This document shows positions 1-7,231 of a stretch of DNA of 64,000 nucleotides, in pieces. Made by a program: the position numbers and the translations under genes. Source of the stretch: Haloferax marinum (GTDB lineage: Archaea > Halobacteriota > Halobacteria > Halobacteriales > Haloferacaceae); contig NZ_WKJQ01000001.1 of NCBI RefSeq assembly GCF_009674625.1, positions 310,001 to 374,000 on the forward strand, given 5' to 3'. The notes beneath the pieces were generated by a model, which made no database searches, had not been told where the DNA came from, and saw nothing but the letters and a program-made list of their open reading frames with translations. The stretch's first letter is position 1; each line of letters opens with the position of its first letter.

Positions 1-203
1 AACGTATCTACACGACACGCGTCAAGAACGATGAGCAAATCCCACTCCTCGTCGAAGACGTTCTGGCCGGGCTCGCACCGAGATGTTAACCCGTACCACA
101 GTGAGAGATAGATAGTGAATGGAATGTAGAGCAGCCCGCGTAACCCCATGTCGCTGACTCGTTCTCGCATTTCACTGAACCACTCTCTAACCGACAGTTG
201 CAT
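1..203 (-). CDS. Sulfatase / alkaline-phosphatase-superfamily membrane protein (3' part missing)
   Basis: This gene begins at an ATG (CAT at 201-203) and runs off the left edge; only the first 67 codons are visible. The protein opens MQLSVREWFSEMRERVSD, has a short hydrophobic stretch (about residues 20-38), then reads WDLLIVLDACRVDT. A V-L-D-A-C-R segment of this type is the N-terminal metal-binding strand of the sulfatase-like phosphohydrolases that are common in haloarchaeal glycosylation clusters. It lies 62 bp downstream of the flippase gene on the same strand, so it is probably co-transcribed with it and may modify cell-surface glycans. Substrate unknown; without the rest of the protein the family call is probable, not certain. 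Confidence 0.6.
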   Translation of the reverse strand, partial: MQLSVREWFSEMRERVSDMGLRGLLYIPFTIYLSLWYGLTSRCEPGQNVFDEEWDLLIVLDACRVDT

Positions 204-265
204 ACCCGTCGGTGCTCAGTCGAGCAGTAAGAAGTGACCGGTTGCCGATTTCGTTGCTGTCGAAA

Positions 266-1678
266 TTACGTGAACGTTGCCGGGAGGTTGTCTCGGACTG
301 TCTTGCGGAATTGCCGAGAGATACCGAACAGAGTTCCAAAGTACGCCCCAGCACCGACACCGACGAGAACGATTACGACCCCGAGACTTGCCCCAAACAG
401 GGATTTTCCAGCCACGACCAAGGCACCCATCAGGCCTGCAGCGACCACTTGTTTTCCAATCTCGCGGTATGGGATCTTGACTGTGACGTATCGACTGACC
501 TCGGTGTACGAGTAGAGGACACTCACTCCAGCCGAGATAGTCGTCGCGACAGCAGCACCGTACCACCCATAGAGATACACGAGCAGTATATTCAGCACGA
601 GATTGAGTCCGATGAAAATAATATTTATCCGAAACGTCGATTCCGGGTGGTCCATCGCATCGAGGGCATTCGAGAACTGTTGCTCATACGAATAGATGAG
701 TTGGGCGAAGACGAGGATAAGGAGTATCTGAGCGCCGATAGCAAACTCACCACCGTAAATCGAAAGAATTTGCTCTCCAACGAGGGCGCTGCCGACAAAA
801 CCGGGTATCAAAAAGAGGCCAGCGTACGCAAGCGAGTTAGAAATCGCCTCACGAACCTTCTCTGTCTCTTCATCGGCTGCGAGTGAACTGATTTCAGGGA
901 AGTGTGCTGTACTAATCGACACACCAAATATCGCGAATAACGCCGCGATGTTCCACGCTATCTCGTACACCCCAATCAGGCTCTTCGAGATAAAGAAGCC
1001 AAGAATTATCGTGTCCATCGAAAGCCACGAACGGCCTTTCAGCGGGCCAATCCACGAGTATTTGGCGAACGAGGTGAGTTGACGGAAATCGTCGCGTGAG
1101 GGTATCGTTGGGCGATATGAGATGAAGTACAGAGAGACTACAATTCCAATAAGGCCGGAGATAATGTACCCCCAGATGAGACCGAACAGCGCATACCCAA
1201 GGACGATTAAACCAATCTGGAATATTGCTCTTCCACCCCACCAGACTGCGGGCATGAGTCCGGAGATGTGGACTTTATGTTGCCCAACGAGAACAAACTG
1301 GAGAAATTGGAAAATAACGTTTACTGCGAGCATCGCGACGACGAACTCACCCACAGGTGCACCGATGTACTGGTCGACTCGTCCTCGAAGCAGATAGACG
1401 AGACTCCCGATTACGAATAGGAGCCCGAACTGCGCCAAGCCAGCGGCGTTCAAAACACCCTGTCGGTCGTCGGACTCGCTTAGCCGCTTTTTCACCGACT
1501 GGTGGAGTCCGAGGTCAGAACCGATGGTGAGCCACGCGATGACTGAGACGACGAGTGCGTACTGGCCGAGAACCTCAGACCCGAGCGTTCGTGCGACGTA
1601 TAAATTGACTGCAAACCCAGAGACTGAGAGGACGATTTGTCCAGCAAAGTGAACGATCGATGTCTGACCACGCTTCAT
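266..1678 (-). CDS. Oligosaccharide flippase, Wzx/MATE-like polysaccharide biosynthesis family
   Basis: A protein of about 470 residues, almost entirely hydrophobic, with roughly 12-14 predicted membrane segments. The N-terminus (QIVLSVSGFAVNLYVARTLG) is the classic opening of RfbX/Wzx polysaccharide transporters, which flip lipid-linked glycans across the membrane. The haloarchaeal relative AglR is proposed to act on dolichol-phosphate-linked sugar in S-layer N-glycosylation. An ATG at 1678 was preferred; a GTG six codons upstream (1696) is possible. It faces aglJ divergently, with 123 bp between them, and is followed on its own strand by a sulfatase-like gene. Role in N-glycosylation is inferred from family and neighbours; which lipid carrier it moves cannot be told. 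Confidence 0.8.
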   Translation of the reverse strand: MKRGQTSIVHFAGQIVLSVSGFAVNLYVARTLGSEVLGQYALVVSVIAWLTIGSDLGLHQSVKKRLSESDDRQGVLNAAGLAQFGLLFVIGSLVYLLRGRVDQYIGAPVGEFVVAMLAVNVIFQFLQFVLVGQHKVHISGLMPAVWWGGRAIFQIGLIVLGYALFGLIWGYIISGLIGIVVSLYFISYRPTIPSRDDFRQLTSFAKYSWIGPLKGRSWLSMDTIILGFFISKSLIGVYEIAWNIAALFAIFGVSISTAHFPEISSLAADEETEKVREAISNSLAYAGLFLIPGFVGSALVGEQILSIYGGEFAIGAQILLILVFAQLIYSYEQQFSNALDAMDHPESTFRINIIFIGLNLVLNILLVYLYGWYGAAVATTISAGVSVLYSYTEVSRYVTVKIPYREIGKQVVAAGLMGALVVAGKSLFGASLGVVIVLVGVGAGAYFGTLFGISRQFRKTVRDNLPATFT

Positions 1679-1801
1679 CCGACTTTTTCTATTCACGGTC
1701 GGTTGTTATACGTTCTGTCACCGAGTTCCACTCGTGCCGGACTCACCTCGCAAAAATAGAGAGACAACGTTTTTCAAAACTGGGAGACTCTCTCGCAGAT
1801 A

Positions 1802-2713
1802 ATGCCCACCCCCGACTCCGTCTGCATCCTCGTCCCCACCTACGACGAGGCTGCGACAATCGCCGACGTCGTTTCTGACTACCGAGACGAAGGATTCGAC
1901 AATATCCTCGTCATCGACGGCGGCTCCACAGACGGGACACAGGAACTCGCCGAAGAGGCCGGTGCCCACGTCGTCGTCCAGTCTGGCTCAGGGAAAGGCC
2001 AGGCCGTCAGAGAAGCCATCGAGGAACACATCGAGACGGAGTACATCCTGATGCTCGACGGAGACGGAACGTACGAACCGACCGACGCGGAGAAGATGCT
2101 CGCACCGCTCGACGACGGCTACGAACACGTCATCGGTGACCGATTCGCCGACATGCGCGAGGGAGCGATGACGAAACTGAACCAGATCGGGAACAGAATC
2201 ATCAACCGAGCCTTCGCGCGCATCCACGGAGAAGACCTCAAAGACATCCTCAGTGGGTATCGGGCGTTCACGCGCGACTCGTTCATGGAGATGACGCTCA
2301 CGTCCGACGGGTTCGGAATCGAGACGGAGATGGCCGTCGAGTGTTCGAAACACAACATCAAGACCACCGTCGTCCCGACGACGTACTACCCACGCCCCGA
2401 CGGGTCGGACACGAACCTGCACCCGATTCGCGACGGCGGTATCATCTTCCTCGAACTCTATCGCCGGGCGAAGACCAACAACCCACTGTTCTACTTCGGG
2501 AGCGTCGGCCTCGCGTCGACGGCGACGGGACTGGGTCTGGCCGTCTACGTCGCATACGAGTGGGTCGTCCGGTCGATCTCACACGAGGTCATCGCCGTCG
2601 TCTCGGCGGCGGGCATCCTCTTCGGCGTGCAACTGCTGATGTTCGGCGTCCTCTCGGACCTCATCCTCTCGTTGCACCGCGACCAGATGAAACGCATTCA
2701 AGAACTGGAGTAA
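1802..2713 (+). CDS. aglJ: AglJ, dolichol-phosphate hexosyltransferase (GT2 family)
   Basis: A 303-residue GT2 glycosyltransferase. The N-terminal GT-A domain shows VPTYDEAATI (about 11-20), the nucleotide-sugar motif VIDGGSTDGT (38-47) and LDGDGTY (about 83-89), followed by LSGYRAFTRDSF. The C-terminal 70 residues hold two membrane segments (about 220-245 and 258-285). Length and architecture match AglJ of Haloferax volcanii, which adds the first hexose to dolichol phosphate at the cytoplasmic face in S-layer N-glycosylation. The neighbouring flippase and sulfatase-like genes fit. The start ATG at 1802 directly precedes the conserved first strand. A 21-bp tandem repeat begins just behind the stop codon. 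Confidence 0.92.
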   Translation: MPTPDSVCILVPTYDEAATIADVVSDYRDEGFDNILVIDGGSTDGTQELAEEAGAHVVVQSGSGKGQAVREAIEEHIETEYILMLDGDGTYEPTDAEKMLAPLDDGYEHVIGDRFADMREGAMTKLNQIGNRIINRAFARIHGEDLKDILSGYRAFTRDSFMEMTLTSDGFGIETEMAVECSKHNIKTTVVPTTYYPRPDGSDTNLHPIRDGGIIFLELYRRAKTNNPLFYFGSVGLASTATGLGLAVYVAYEWVVRSISHEVIAVVSAAGILFGVQLLMFGVLSDLILSLHRDQMKRIQELE

Positions 2714-2797
2714 GCGAGTCGAGGTGGCAACGAAGCGGTCCGAGGTGGCAACGAAGCGGTCCGAGGTGGCAACGAAGCGAGTCGAGGTGACAGTGAG
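2714..2797. repeat. 21-bp tandem repeat, four copies, behind aglJ
   Basis: Four consecutive 21-bp units begin at 2714, 2735, 2756 and 2777. The two middle copies are identical (GCGGTCCGAGGTGGCAACGA plus A); the outer copies differ by a few bases. The array starts immediately after the aglJ stop and ends before the convergent DUF5789-type gene. No open frame or hairpin explains it; slippage-generated repeat is the simplest reading. Confidence 0.85.
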
Positions 2798-2830
2798 CCC
2801 AACCGTCGTGGTGTGGCGGTCCGACGACCC

Positions 2831-3157
2831 CTAGAAGGGTACGAGCGACCGAAGACGGGCGAAGATGCTTTTCGACGCGTTCGCGCGGAACTCCTCGAAG
2901 ACGGGGTGGAGTGATTCGAGCAGTTCTCGGCGTGATTCGAAGTGGTCTTTCGACGTCGCTTCGAGCGCTTCGTCTATCGTGACCGTGTTCCCCGCGGCGT
3001 CGATGGGGACGTCGACGTGTTCGAGCGCCTGCGCAATCGTCCGCCCGTCTGCCGGGTAGTCGATGTCGGCGGCGTCGACATCGTCAGACAGTGCGGCGAT
3101 GCCGAACTCGATAGCATCCGGCTCTGACGTATTGTTCTGCGGCGGTTTCGCAGCCAT
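2831..3157 (-). CDS. DUF5789-type small haloarchaeal protein
   Basis: A 108-residue acidic protein with no membrane segment. The middle reads ADIDYPADGRTIAQAL, followed by helices with many Glu/Arg residues and the tail SIFARLRSLVPF. The pattern of a short -YP--G- segment then a helical region resembles the DUF5789 family of small haloarchaeal proteins; function unknown. It is convergent with aglJ and is transcribed away from the RHH gene at 3297. Family assignment is from memory of the motif and should be treated as moderately sure. Confidence 0.7.
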   Translation of the reverse strand: MAAKPPQNNTSEPDAIEFGIAALSDDVDAADIDYPADGRTIAQALEHVDVPIDAAGNTVTIDEALEATSKDHFESRRELLESLHPVFEEFRANASKSIFARLRSLVPF

Positions 3158-3296
3158 CGAATACTAGTTGCGTGGTGGGAAGTGAAAAATCCCCGTCTAT
3201 TCTCTCGCGCTACAGCGACCACTCGCTCCTCTTGTCAGCGAGACGAACTCGACAGGCACCGTTGGGATTAACCCCGACGAGCGCCAGTTCCCAGCC

Positions 3297-3509
3297 ATGA
3301 CGGAGTACACGACAGTTTCTATCCCGAAGGAACTGGCAGCGCGTGTCGAAGATACCATCGAGGGAACCACGTTCTCCAGTACGAGCGACCTCGTCAGATT
3401 CCTTCTTCGGAGTATCGTCATCCAGCACGAACGTTCTGGTGGCGAACTCTCGGACGCAGAGTTTCAAGAAATCGCAGACAACCTGCGCGACCTCGGCTAT
3501 CTAAAATAA
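3297..3509 (+). CDS. CopG/Arc-type ribbon-helix-helix protein
   Basis: A 70-residue protein with the layout of a ribbon-helix-helix DNA-binding protein: a beta strand (TTVSIPKELAARVEDTI), a turn with FSSTSDLVRFLLRSIV forming the second helix, and an acidic tail. Such proteins bind operators as dimers through the N-terminal strand. The tail ELSDAEFQEIADNLRDLGYL could mediate oligomerisation. It stands alone on its strand between two oppositely oriented genes, so its target is not given by context. An autoregulatory or general role is possible; nothing here identifies it. Confidence 0.8.
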   Translation: MTEYTTVSIPKELAARVEDTIEGTTFSSTSDLVRFLLRSIVIQHERSGGELSDAEFQEIADNLRDLGYLK

Positions 3510-3547
3510 CGACCGAGACACACGCCGAGGTGATTGGCGGGTCGTTT

Positions 3548-4063
3548 TCAGAGCTCTTCTTCGGGTGGCTCGGCGTCGACGACGACGAGGTCGAGCTTTC
3601 TGCCCGCGCGGTCGAACGCGCCGAGCGTTCGTTCTTCCCACGGTGGGACGGCGAGGAGGACGACTGCGGCCAAGTCGTCTCGTTCGGTGAGTTCGAACGG
3701 TCCTTGCGGGTGGGTGATGAATCGCGCACGTCCTCGACCTGCTGGTGTCCCGAGGTCGATGCCGAAGATGGCACTGACAGACCCGCCCGCTTCGGCCATG
3801 TAGAAGTGTGTGAGAACTGGCGTCTCCGCGTCGAGTCCGAGGTCCGCCTCGAACTCGCCCGCGGGAGTCGGCGCGAGGACGAGGTTCATCGCCGACGGCT
3901 CGGCGTCTTCTGCCATGTCGAGGAGCACGTCCACGAGACCACGGGTCACGTGAATCTGGCGGTGCTCTGGGTGACTCCCCGACTCTGCCACCGCCGATTG
4001 GACTGCTTCGTCTTCGTTGGCCACCCCTCCTCCATCTGCAGAGAGTCGTCTCTCGTCGGTCAT
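3548..4063 (-). CDS. Conserved haloarchaeal protein of unknown function
   Basis: A 171-residue acidic soluble protein. After a variable N-terminus (about 30 residues) comes a likely alpha/beta domain: RQIHVTRGLVDVLLDMAE, VLTHFYMAEAGGSVSAIFG, RARFITHPQGP and AAVVLLAVPPWEERTLGAFD. I do not recognise a catalytic motif; the histidines are not spaced like a JAMM or metal hydrolase. It overlaps the upstream gene by one base (TGATG), so the two are almost certainly translated together, which suggests a shared job. Function cannot be assigned. Confidence 0.75.
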   Translation of the reverse strand: MTDERRLSADGGGVANEDEAVQSAVAESGSHPEHRQIHVTRGLVDVLLDMAEDAEPSAMNLVLAPTPAGEFEADLGLDAETPVLTHFYMAEAGGSVSAIFGIDLGTPAGRGRARFITHPQGPFELTERDDLAAVVLLAVPPWEERTLGAFDRAGRKLDLVVVDAEPPEEEL

Positions 4064-4743
4064 CAGTCGGAGACCATCGACTTGAACGCCGAGACGTACG
4101 CACTCGGGAGGTTCTTTCGGGCGTTCGAAAGCGCCGTTCTGAGTTCGTCACCCGCGTTCTCCATGACGCCCGCACCGTGCCCGACGAGGAGACGTTCGGG
4201 GTCGAACTGCGAGAGGACGCGACGCGGCGGGAACGGTCGGAGCATCGGATGGACGCCGAGTCGTTCGCTCGCGGCGCAGTAGTAGTCGACCGTTCCGACC
4301 GCTTCGGGGAGGATGAGCGTTCTCGTCTCGTCGTGGTAGAAACCCACTTCCTGCCACGGCGGGACCGCTCGGTCTACGACTCTGAACGTTCGAAATCCGG
4401 AGTCTGCGAGTTGCGTTCCGAACCGCTCGACAGGTGCGTCGAGTTCGTCAGCGACGCCTGTCATCCACGAGGCGACGTAGACCGGAACGTCGTGGCGAGT
4501 TGCGATAGCGGCCGCATCGCGTTTGTGTCGGTCCAGGCCGACGACGACCCCGACGACGTCGCCGAGTTCGTCGAGGAACTCGTCTAATCCGTCGGCATCG
4601 ACGGGGTCGAACACCCAGACGTCGCCGTCGACTTCGACGGCGTGGCTGGCGCGTTGCATGGCTTCGTCGGGATACGCAAGCCAGCCGGCACCGTGGTCCC
4701 ATCGGTCGACTTCGCGGAGGTGAGCGCGTCCGCTACCTTTCAT
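4063..4743 (-). CDS. Haloarchaeal protein resembling a metallo-beta-lactamase fold without the metal motif
   Basis: About 226 residues from the ATG at 4743 (a second ATG two codons upstream, at 4749, is equally possible). The order of segments is like an MBL-fold protein: WVFDPVDADGLDEFLDEL (where MBL proteins read IDP/D), VVGVVVGLDRHKRDAAAIA, DVPVYV, TRTLILPEAVGTVDYY and finally LLVGHGAG. The usual HxHxDH zinc-binding signature is replaced by GLDRHKRD, so catalysis of the usual type is unlikely unless the metal site is rebuilt. The next gene overlaps its stop by one base. A longer frame upstream is repetitive low-complexity sequence and was not used as the start. Confidence 0.7.
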   Translation of the reverse strand: MKGSGRAHLREVDRWDHGAGWLAYPDEAMQRASHAVEVDGDVWVFDPVDADGLDEFLDELGDVVGVVVGLDRHKRDAAAIATRHDVPVYVASWMTGVADELDAPVERFGTQLADSGFRTFRVVDRAVPPWQEVGFYHDETRTLILPEAVGTVDYYCAASERLGVHPMLRPFPPRRVLSQFDPERLLVGHGAGVMENAGDELRTALSNARKNLPSAYVSAFKSMVSD

Positions 4744-4903
4744 TGGCATGATAGTAACGTAGGGCGGACTGTGCATAAGCCCTCTCCCGCCGGCCGATAC
4801 ACCCGGTTTCGTCTCCTCGGTCGTGGCGGCAGCGACGGTGGGTGAGAGAACTACCGGCGACGAGTGGGATAACAGAAGAGGTGGAGGCGAACACGAGAAC
4901 TGG

Positions 4904-4971
4904 CGCGAGAGGGAGGGGTAGAGACAACAGGTGAGAGGGAGGGGTAGAGACAATAGACGAGAGGGAGAGAG
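4904..4971. repeat. 26-bp purine-rich direct repeat, about 2.5 copies
   Basis: Two near-identical 26-bp units share the core GAGAGGGAGGGGTAGAGACA (4906 onward and again 26 bp later), then a partial third copy GAGAGGGAGAGA. The strand asymmetry (purine-rich on the + strand) is strong. It lies between the MBL-like gene and the DUF5779-type gene with no open frame of its own. Confidence 0.75.
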
Positions 4972-5022
4972 CGCGACAGACGACGTCTCCAGTGTCGTGC
5001 GGACGCCTCGAGTAGTGGGCGC

Positions 5023-5310
5023 TTAGAGGTTGTCGGTGTTGATATCGACGCCTGGTGGGGTGACGACGAGGAACTTACGGAAGTGCATCAACTGGCCACC
5101 CATATCTTTCACGTCGCGCGCGAACCCGGACGCGAGTTTGTTCAGGTCACCGTCGATAGCCAGCATCAGGGTGTTTCCGCGAGCGACGGTCTGGACCCAC
5201 TCTTCCGGTGGGGTGGACCCGTCGAGGACGCCGAGGACCACGTCACCTTCCGGGTCGTCCTCGTCCAGGTGTTCTTCGGCAGTCTGCAAGTTGAGGTTGA
5301 AATCGCCCAT
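5023..5310 (-). CDS. DUF5779-type small protein
   Basis: A 95-residue protein, MGDFNLNLQTAEEHLDE..., with a likely alternating beta/alpha pattern (DVVLGVLDG, NTLMLAIDGDLNKLASGFARD, HFRKFLVVTPPG). It matches my memory of a short, conserved haloarchaeal family labelled DUF5779. No catalytic or metal motif is visible. It is transcribed away from leuA and shares the 400-bp intergenic region with it, so the two may have a common regulatory region. Function unknown. Confidence 0.75.
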   Translation of the reverse strand: MGDFNLNLQTAEEHLDEDDPEGDVVLGVLDGSTPPEEWVQTVARGNTLMLAIDGDLNKLASGFARDVKDMGGQLMHFRKFLVVTPPGVDINTDNL

Positions 5311-5560
5311 ACCCGGTCGGTTGTCGAGGGACGAGAAAAGGGTTCGGTCACCCGTTGTGGGTGCTGCTGTCTCGAGGAGACTGAACGTGGACCAGTTTAC
5401 GGACCAAACAACCGGTCAGACACCGGGCTTTGTGACACGTGCTGCCTCACGACCCACTCCACATTCGTCCAATCGAGGGTGCGCGAGAGCAGGTCGAATT
5501 ATTGTTTCTAAACAACAGTGAGTAAATTAATCGAACTAATTATCCGAACACTGACCGAGT

Positions 5561-5587
5561 GTATCAAGTCACTATATGACATGATAC
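5561..5587. promoter_or_regulatory. 27-bp imperfect palindrome, candidate operator
   Basis: Two 11-bp arms, GTATCAAGTCA and TGACATGATAC, pair with a single mismatch around the 5-bp spacer CTATA. It lies about 95 bp upstream of the leuA TATA box. Size and symmetry are those of a dimeric regulator site; the regulator is unknown. Confidence 0.6.
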
Positions 5588-5678
5588 AGTATTAGGCCAT
5601 TTATGTCGTGCGATTAGTCGCGAGTGGCACTCACACACAATCGCAGGTGAACGACCGTGATACTGTCTGTGAGAAACA

Positions 5679-5687
5679 TTTTTATAC
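5679..5687 (+). promoter_or_regulatory. TATA box of leuA
   Basis: TTTTTATAC is centred 27 nt upstream of the ATG at 5711. In haloarchaea this spacing places transcription start at or next to the start codon (leaderless mRNA). It decides that the ATG at 5711, not the TTG at 5691, is the intended leuA start. Confidence 0.75.
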
Positions 5688-5710
5688 TAGTTGCCACACC
5701 GAACTGACAC

Positions 5711-6947
5711 ATGTCTCACAACGACACGGAGGATTCGTCGGGTTCCCCGGCGGGTCGAGTTCTTCCAGGGCACATTAGCCCAACAATCTGAAATCGAAGA
5801 CGTACGAATCTTCGACACGACACTCCGCGACGGCGAACAGTCACCGCGAACCTCGTTCAGCTACGAGGAAAAGCGCGACATAGCCGCCACCCTCGACGAC
5901 ATGGGCACCCACGTCATCGAGGCAGGGTTCCCCGTGAACTCTGATGCGGAGTTCGAGGCAGTCGCTGATATCGCTGCTTCGGCGGACAACTCGACGACGT
6001 GCGGACTGGCCCGCGTCGTCGACAAGGATATCGAAGCCGCGCTGGATTCCGGCGTGGACATGGTGCACACGTTCGTCAGCACCAGCGACGTCCAACTGGC
6101 CGACTCGATGCACGCCTCTCGCGAAGAGGCCGTCGAGCGTGCTGTCCGCAGTGTCGAACGCGTCCGCGACGCGGGCGTCGAAGTAATGTTCTCTCCGATG
6201 GACGCCACCCGAACGGACGAGGAGTTCCTGATCGAAGTCGTCGAAGCGGTCTCCGAGGCCGGCGTCGACTGGATCAACCTCCCCGACACGTGTGGTGTGG
6301 CGACGCCGACTCGCTTCGCCCGGATGGTCCGGATGGTCCGCGAACACACCGACGCTCGAATCGACGTGCACGCGCACGACGACTTCGGACTGGCGTCGGC
6401 GAACGCGATGGCCGGATTCGAAGCAGGCGCCGCACAGGCGCAGGTGTCGGTCAACGGCATCGGAGAACGTGCTGGGAACGCCGCCTACGAGGAGGTCGTC
6501 ATGGCCGCTGAATCCATCTACGGCGTCGACACCGGCATCGATACCACTCGAATCACCGAGCTGGCCCGCATCGTCGAGAAGGCCTCCGACATCCCGATTC
6601 CGGCGAACAAGCCGGTCGTCGGGCAGAACGCCTTCTCCCACGAGAGCGGAATCCACGCCGCCGGTGTCATCGAGAACGCCGACACGTTCGAACCGGGCGT
6701 CATGACCCCCGAGATGGTCGGGGCAACCCGCGAGTTCGTACTCGGCAAGCACACGGGGACGCACTCGGTTCGCAAGCGCCTCACCGACATCGGGTACGAA
6801 CCGACGGACGCCGAGGTCCGCGAAGTCACCCGACGCGTCAAGGATTACGGCGCGGAGAAAGAGCGCGTCAACGACTCGACGCTCGAGGCGTTCGCCCGCG
6901 AGGTCGGCGTCACCCACGAGGACGAGAGGGAGGAGGTCCGCGCCTGA
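5711..6947 (+). CDS. leuA: 2-isopropylmalate synthase, with an apparent N-terminal +1 frameshift
   Basis: Condenses acetyl-CoA with 2-oxoisovalerate, the first step of leucine synthesis. The catalytic TIM barrel shows FDTTLRDGEQSPRTSF, the metal site HAHDDFGLA and the Gly-rich VNGIGERAGNAA; SHESGIHAAGV follows. The protein ends without the long C-terminal leucine-sensing domain of bacterial LeuA (about 400 residues). The leaderless ATG at 5711 gives MSHNDTEDSSGSPAGR and then hits TGA at 5789-5791, while the conserved part (VEFFQGTLAQQ...) is in the next frame. That frame alone could only start at a TTG (5691) lying inside the promoter. The shift falls near the CCCC run at 5745-5748. A one-base insertion, a sequencing error or a small real deletion are all possible; citramalate synthase is the nearest alternative function. 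Confidence 0.85.
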
Positions 6948-7029
6948 TGGCGCTGGGCTGTGGCCCTACTGGGCGACCGCCCGGCACCCGCTCTCGGTCG
7001 GCGAGCAATCGTTGCCCGTCGCGAAACAG

Positions 7030-7038
7030 TTATTATAC
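7030..7038 (+). promoter_or_regulatory. TATA box of the ilv leader
   Basis: TTATTATAC is centred 27 nt upstream of the ATG at 7062, the same geometry as at leuA. It implies that the ilv transcript starts at the leader-peptide ATG and carries a leader of about 250 nt before ilvB. Confidence 0.7.
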
Positions 7039-7061
7039 ACCGGGAGTACGTGTGCCATACG

Positions 7062-7163
7062 ATGAATCAGCACGGCGCACAGCTGGCACCCGCTTCACCG
7101 CACGCAGCGGTAAGCGAAGGCACCGTCGCTGCTGTTCGGTCGCTCATTATTGTAGGGGCATAG
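7062..7163 (+). CDS. Putative leader peptide of the ilvBNC operon (33 aa)
   Basis: A 33-codon open frame with a leaderless ATG 27 nt behind a good TATA box. The peptide is MNQHGAQLAPASPHAAVSEG followed by TVAAVRSLIIVGA. The last codons before the stop include CTC ATT ATT GTA (Leu-Ile-Ile-Val), and the ATT and GTA forms are uncommon in the flanking genes, which favour ATC and GTC. A 5-bp GC stem (GGGGC/GCCCC, 7155-7167) spans the TAG stop. A short peptide with branched-chain codons directly ahead of the branched-chain biosynthetic operon is the classic signature of attenuation control. Archaeal attenuation of this kind is not established; the role is inference. Confidence 0.55.
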   Translation: MNQHGAQLAPASPHAAVSEGTVAAVRSLIIVGA

Positions 7164-7167
7164 CCCC
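7155..7167 (+). promoter_or_regulatory. GC hairpin across the leader-peptide stop codon
   Basis: GGGGC (7155-7159) pairs perfectly with GCCCC (7163-7167) around the loop ATA; the TAG stop of the leader peptide lies in loop and stem. A ribosome at the Ile/Val codons or at the stop would prevent its folding. Confidence 0.5.
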
Positions 7168-7192
7168 CTCACACTCCATCTCTCAGTCCTCG

Positions 7193-7207
7193 GGTTCGAA
7201 CCGTTTT
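7193..7207 (+). terminator. Palindrome plus T-run in the ilv leader, candidate attenuator
   Basis: GGTTCGAACC (7193-7202) is a perfect 10-bp palindrome, followed after one G by TTTT (7204-7207). It lies between the leader peptide and ilvB, where a terminator would control read-through. The stem is short and the loop would be minimal, so activity is uncertain. Confidence 0.35.
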
Positions 7208-7231
7208 CAGACACTTCAGCAGTCCCCAACC

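Larger units (their letters stand above)
5311..5710. promoter_or_regulatory. 400-bp divergent intergenic region upstream of leuA
   Basis: No gene is seen here. The second half is clearly AT-richer than its surroundings (5500-5690). It contains a 14-bp palindrome TTGTTTCTAAACAA (5502-5515), a long imperfect palindrome at 5561-5587 and the leuA TATA box. The opposite side must hold the promoter of the DUF5779-type gene. Confidence 0.7.

Noticed and set aside
1-89. Plus-strand frame ending at TAA 87-89 as the 3' end of a gene
   Set aside because: The minus strand shows a sulfatase-type N-terminus with a proper ATG behind the flippase gene, which explains this stretch better.
4744-4953. N-terminal extension of the MBL-like protein
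   Set aside because: It is translated from the purine-rich direct repeat and gives a Leu/Pro/Ser low-complexity sequence.
7181-7210. GGGTTCGAACC resembling a tRNA T-arm
   Set aside because: No acceptor, D or anticodon stems can be formed with the upstream sequence, which encodes the leader peptide and its hairpin.
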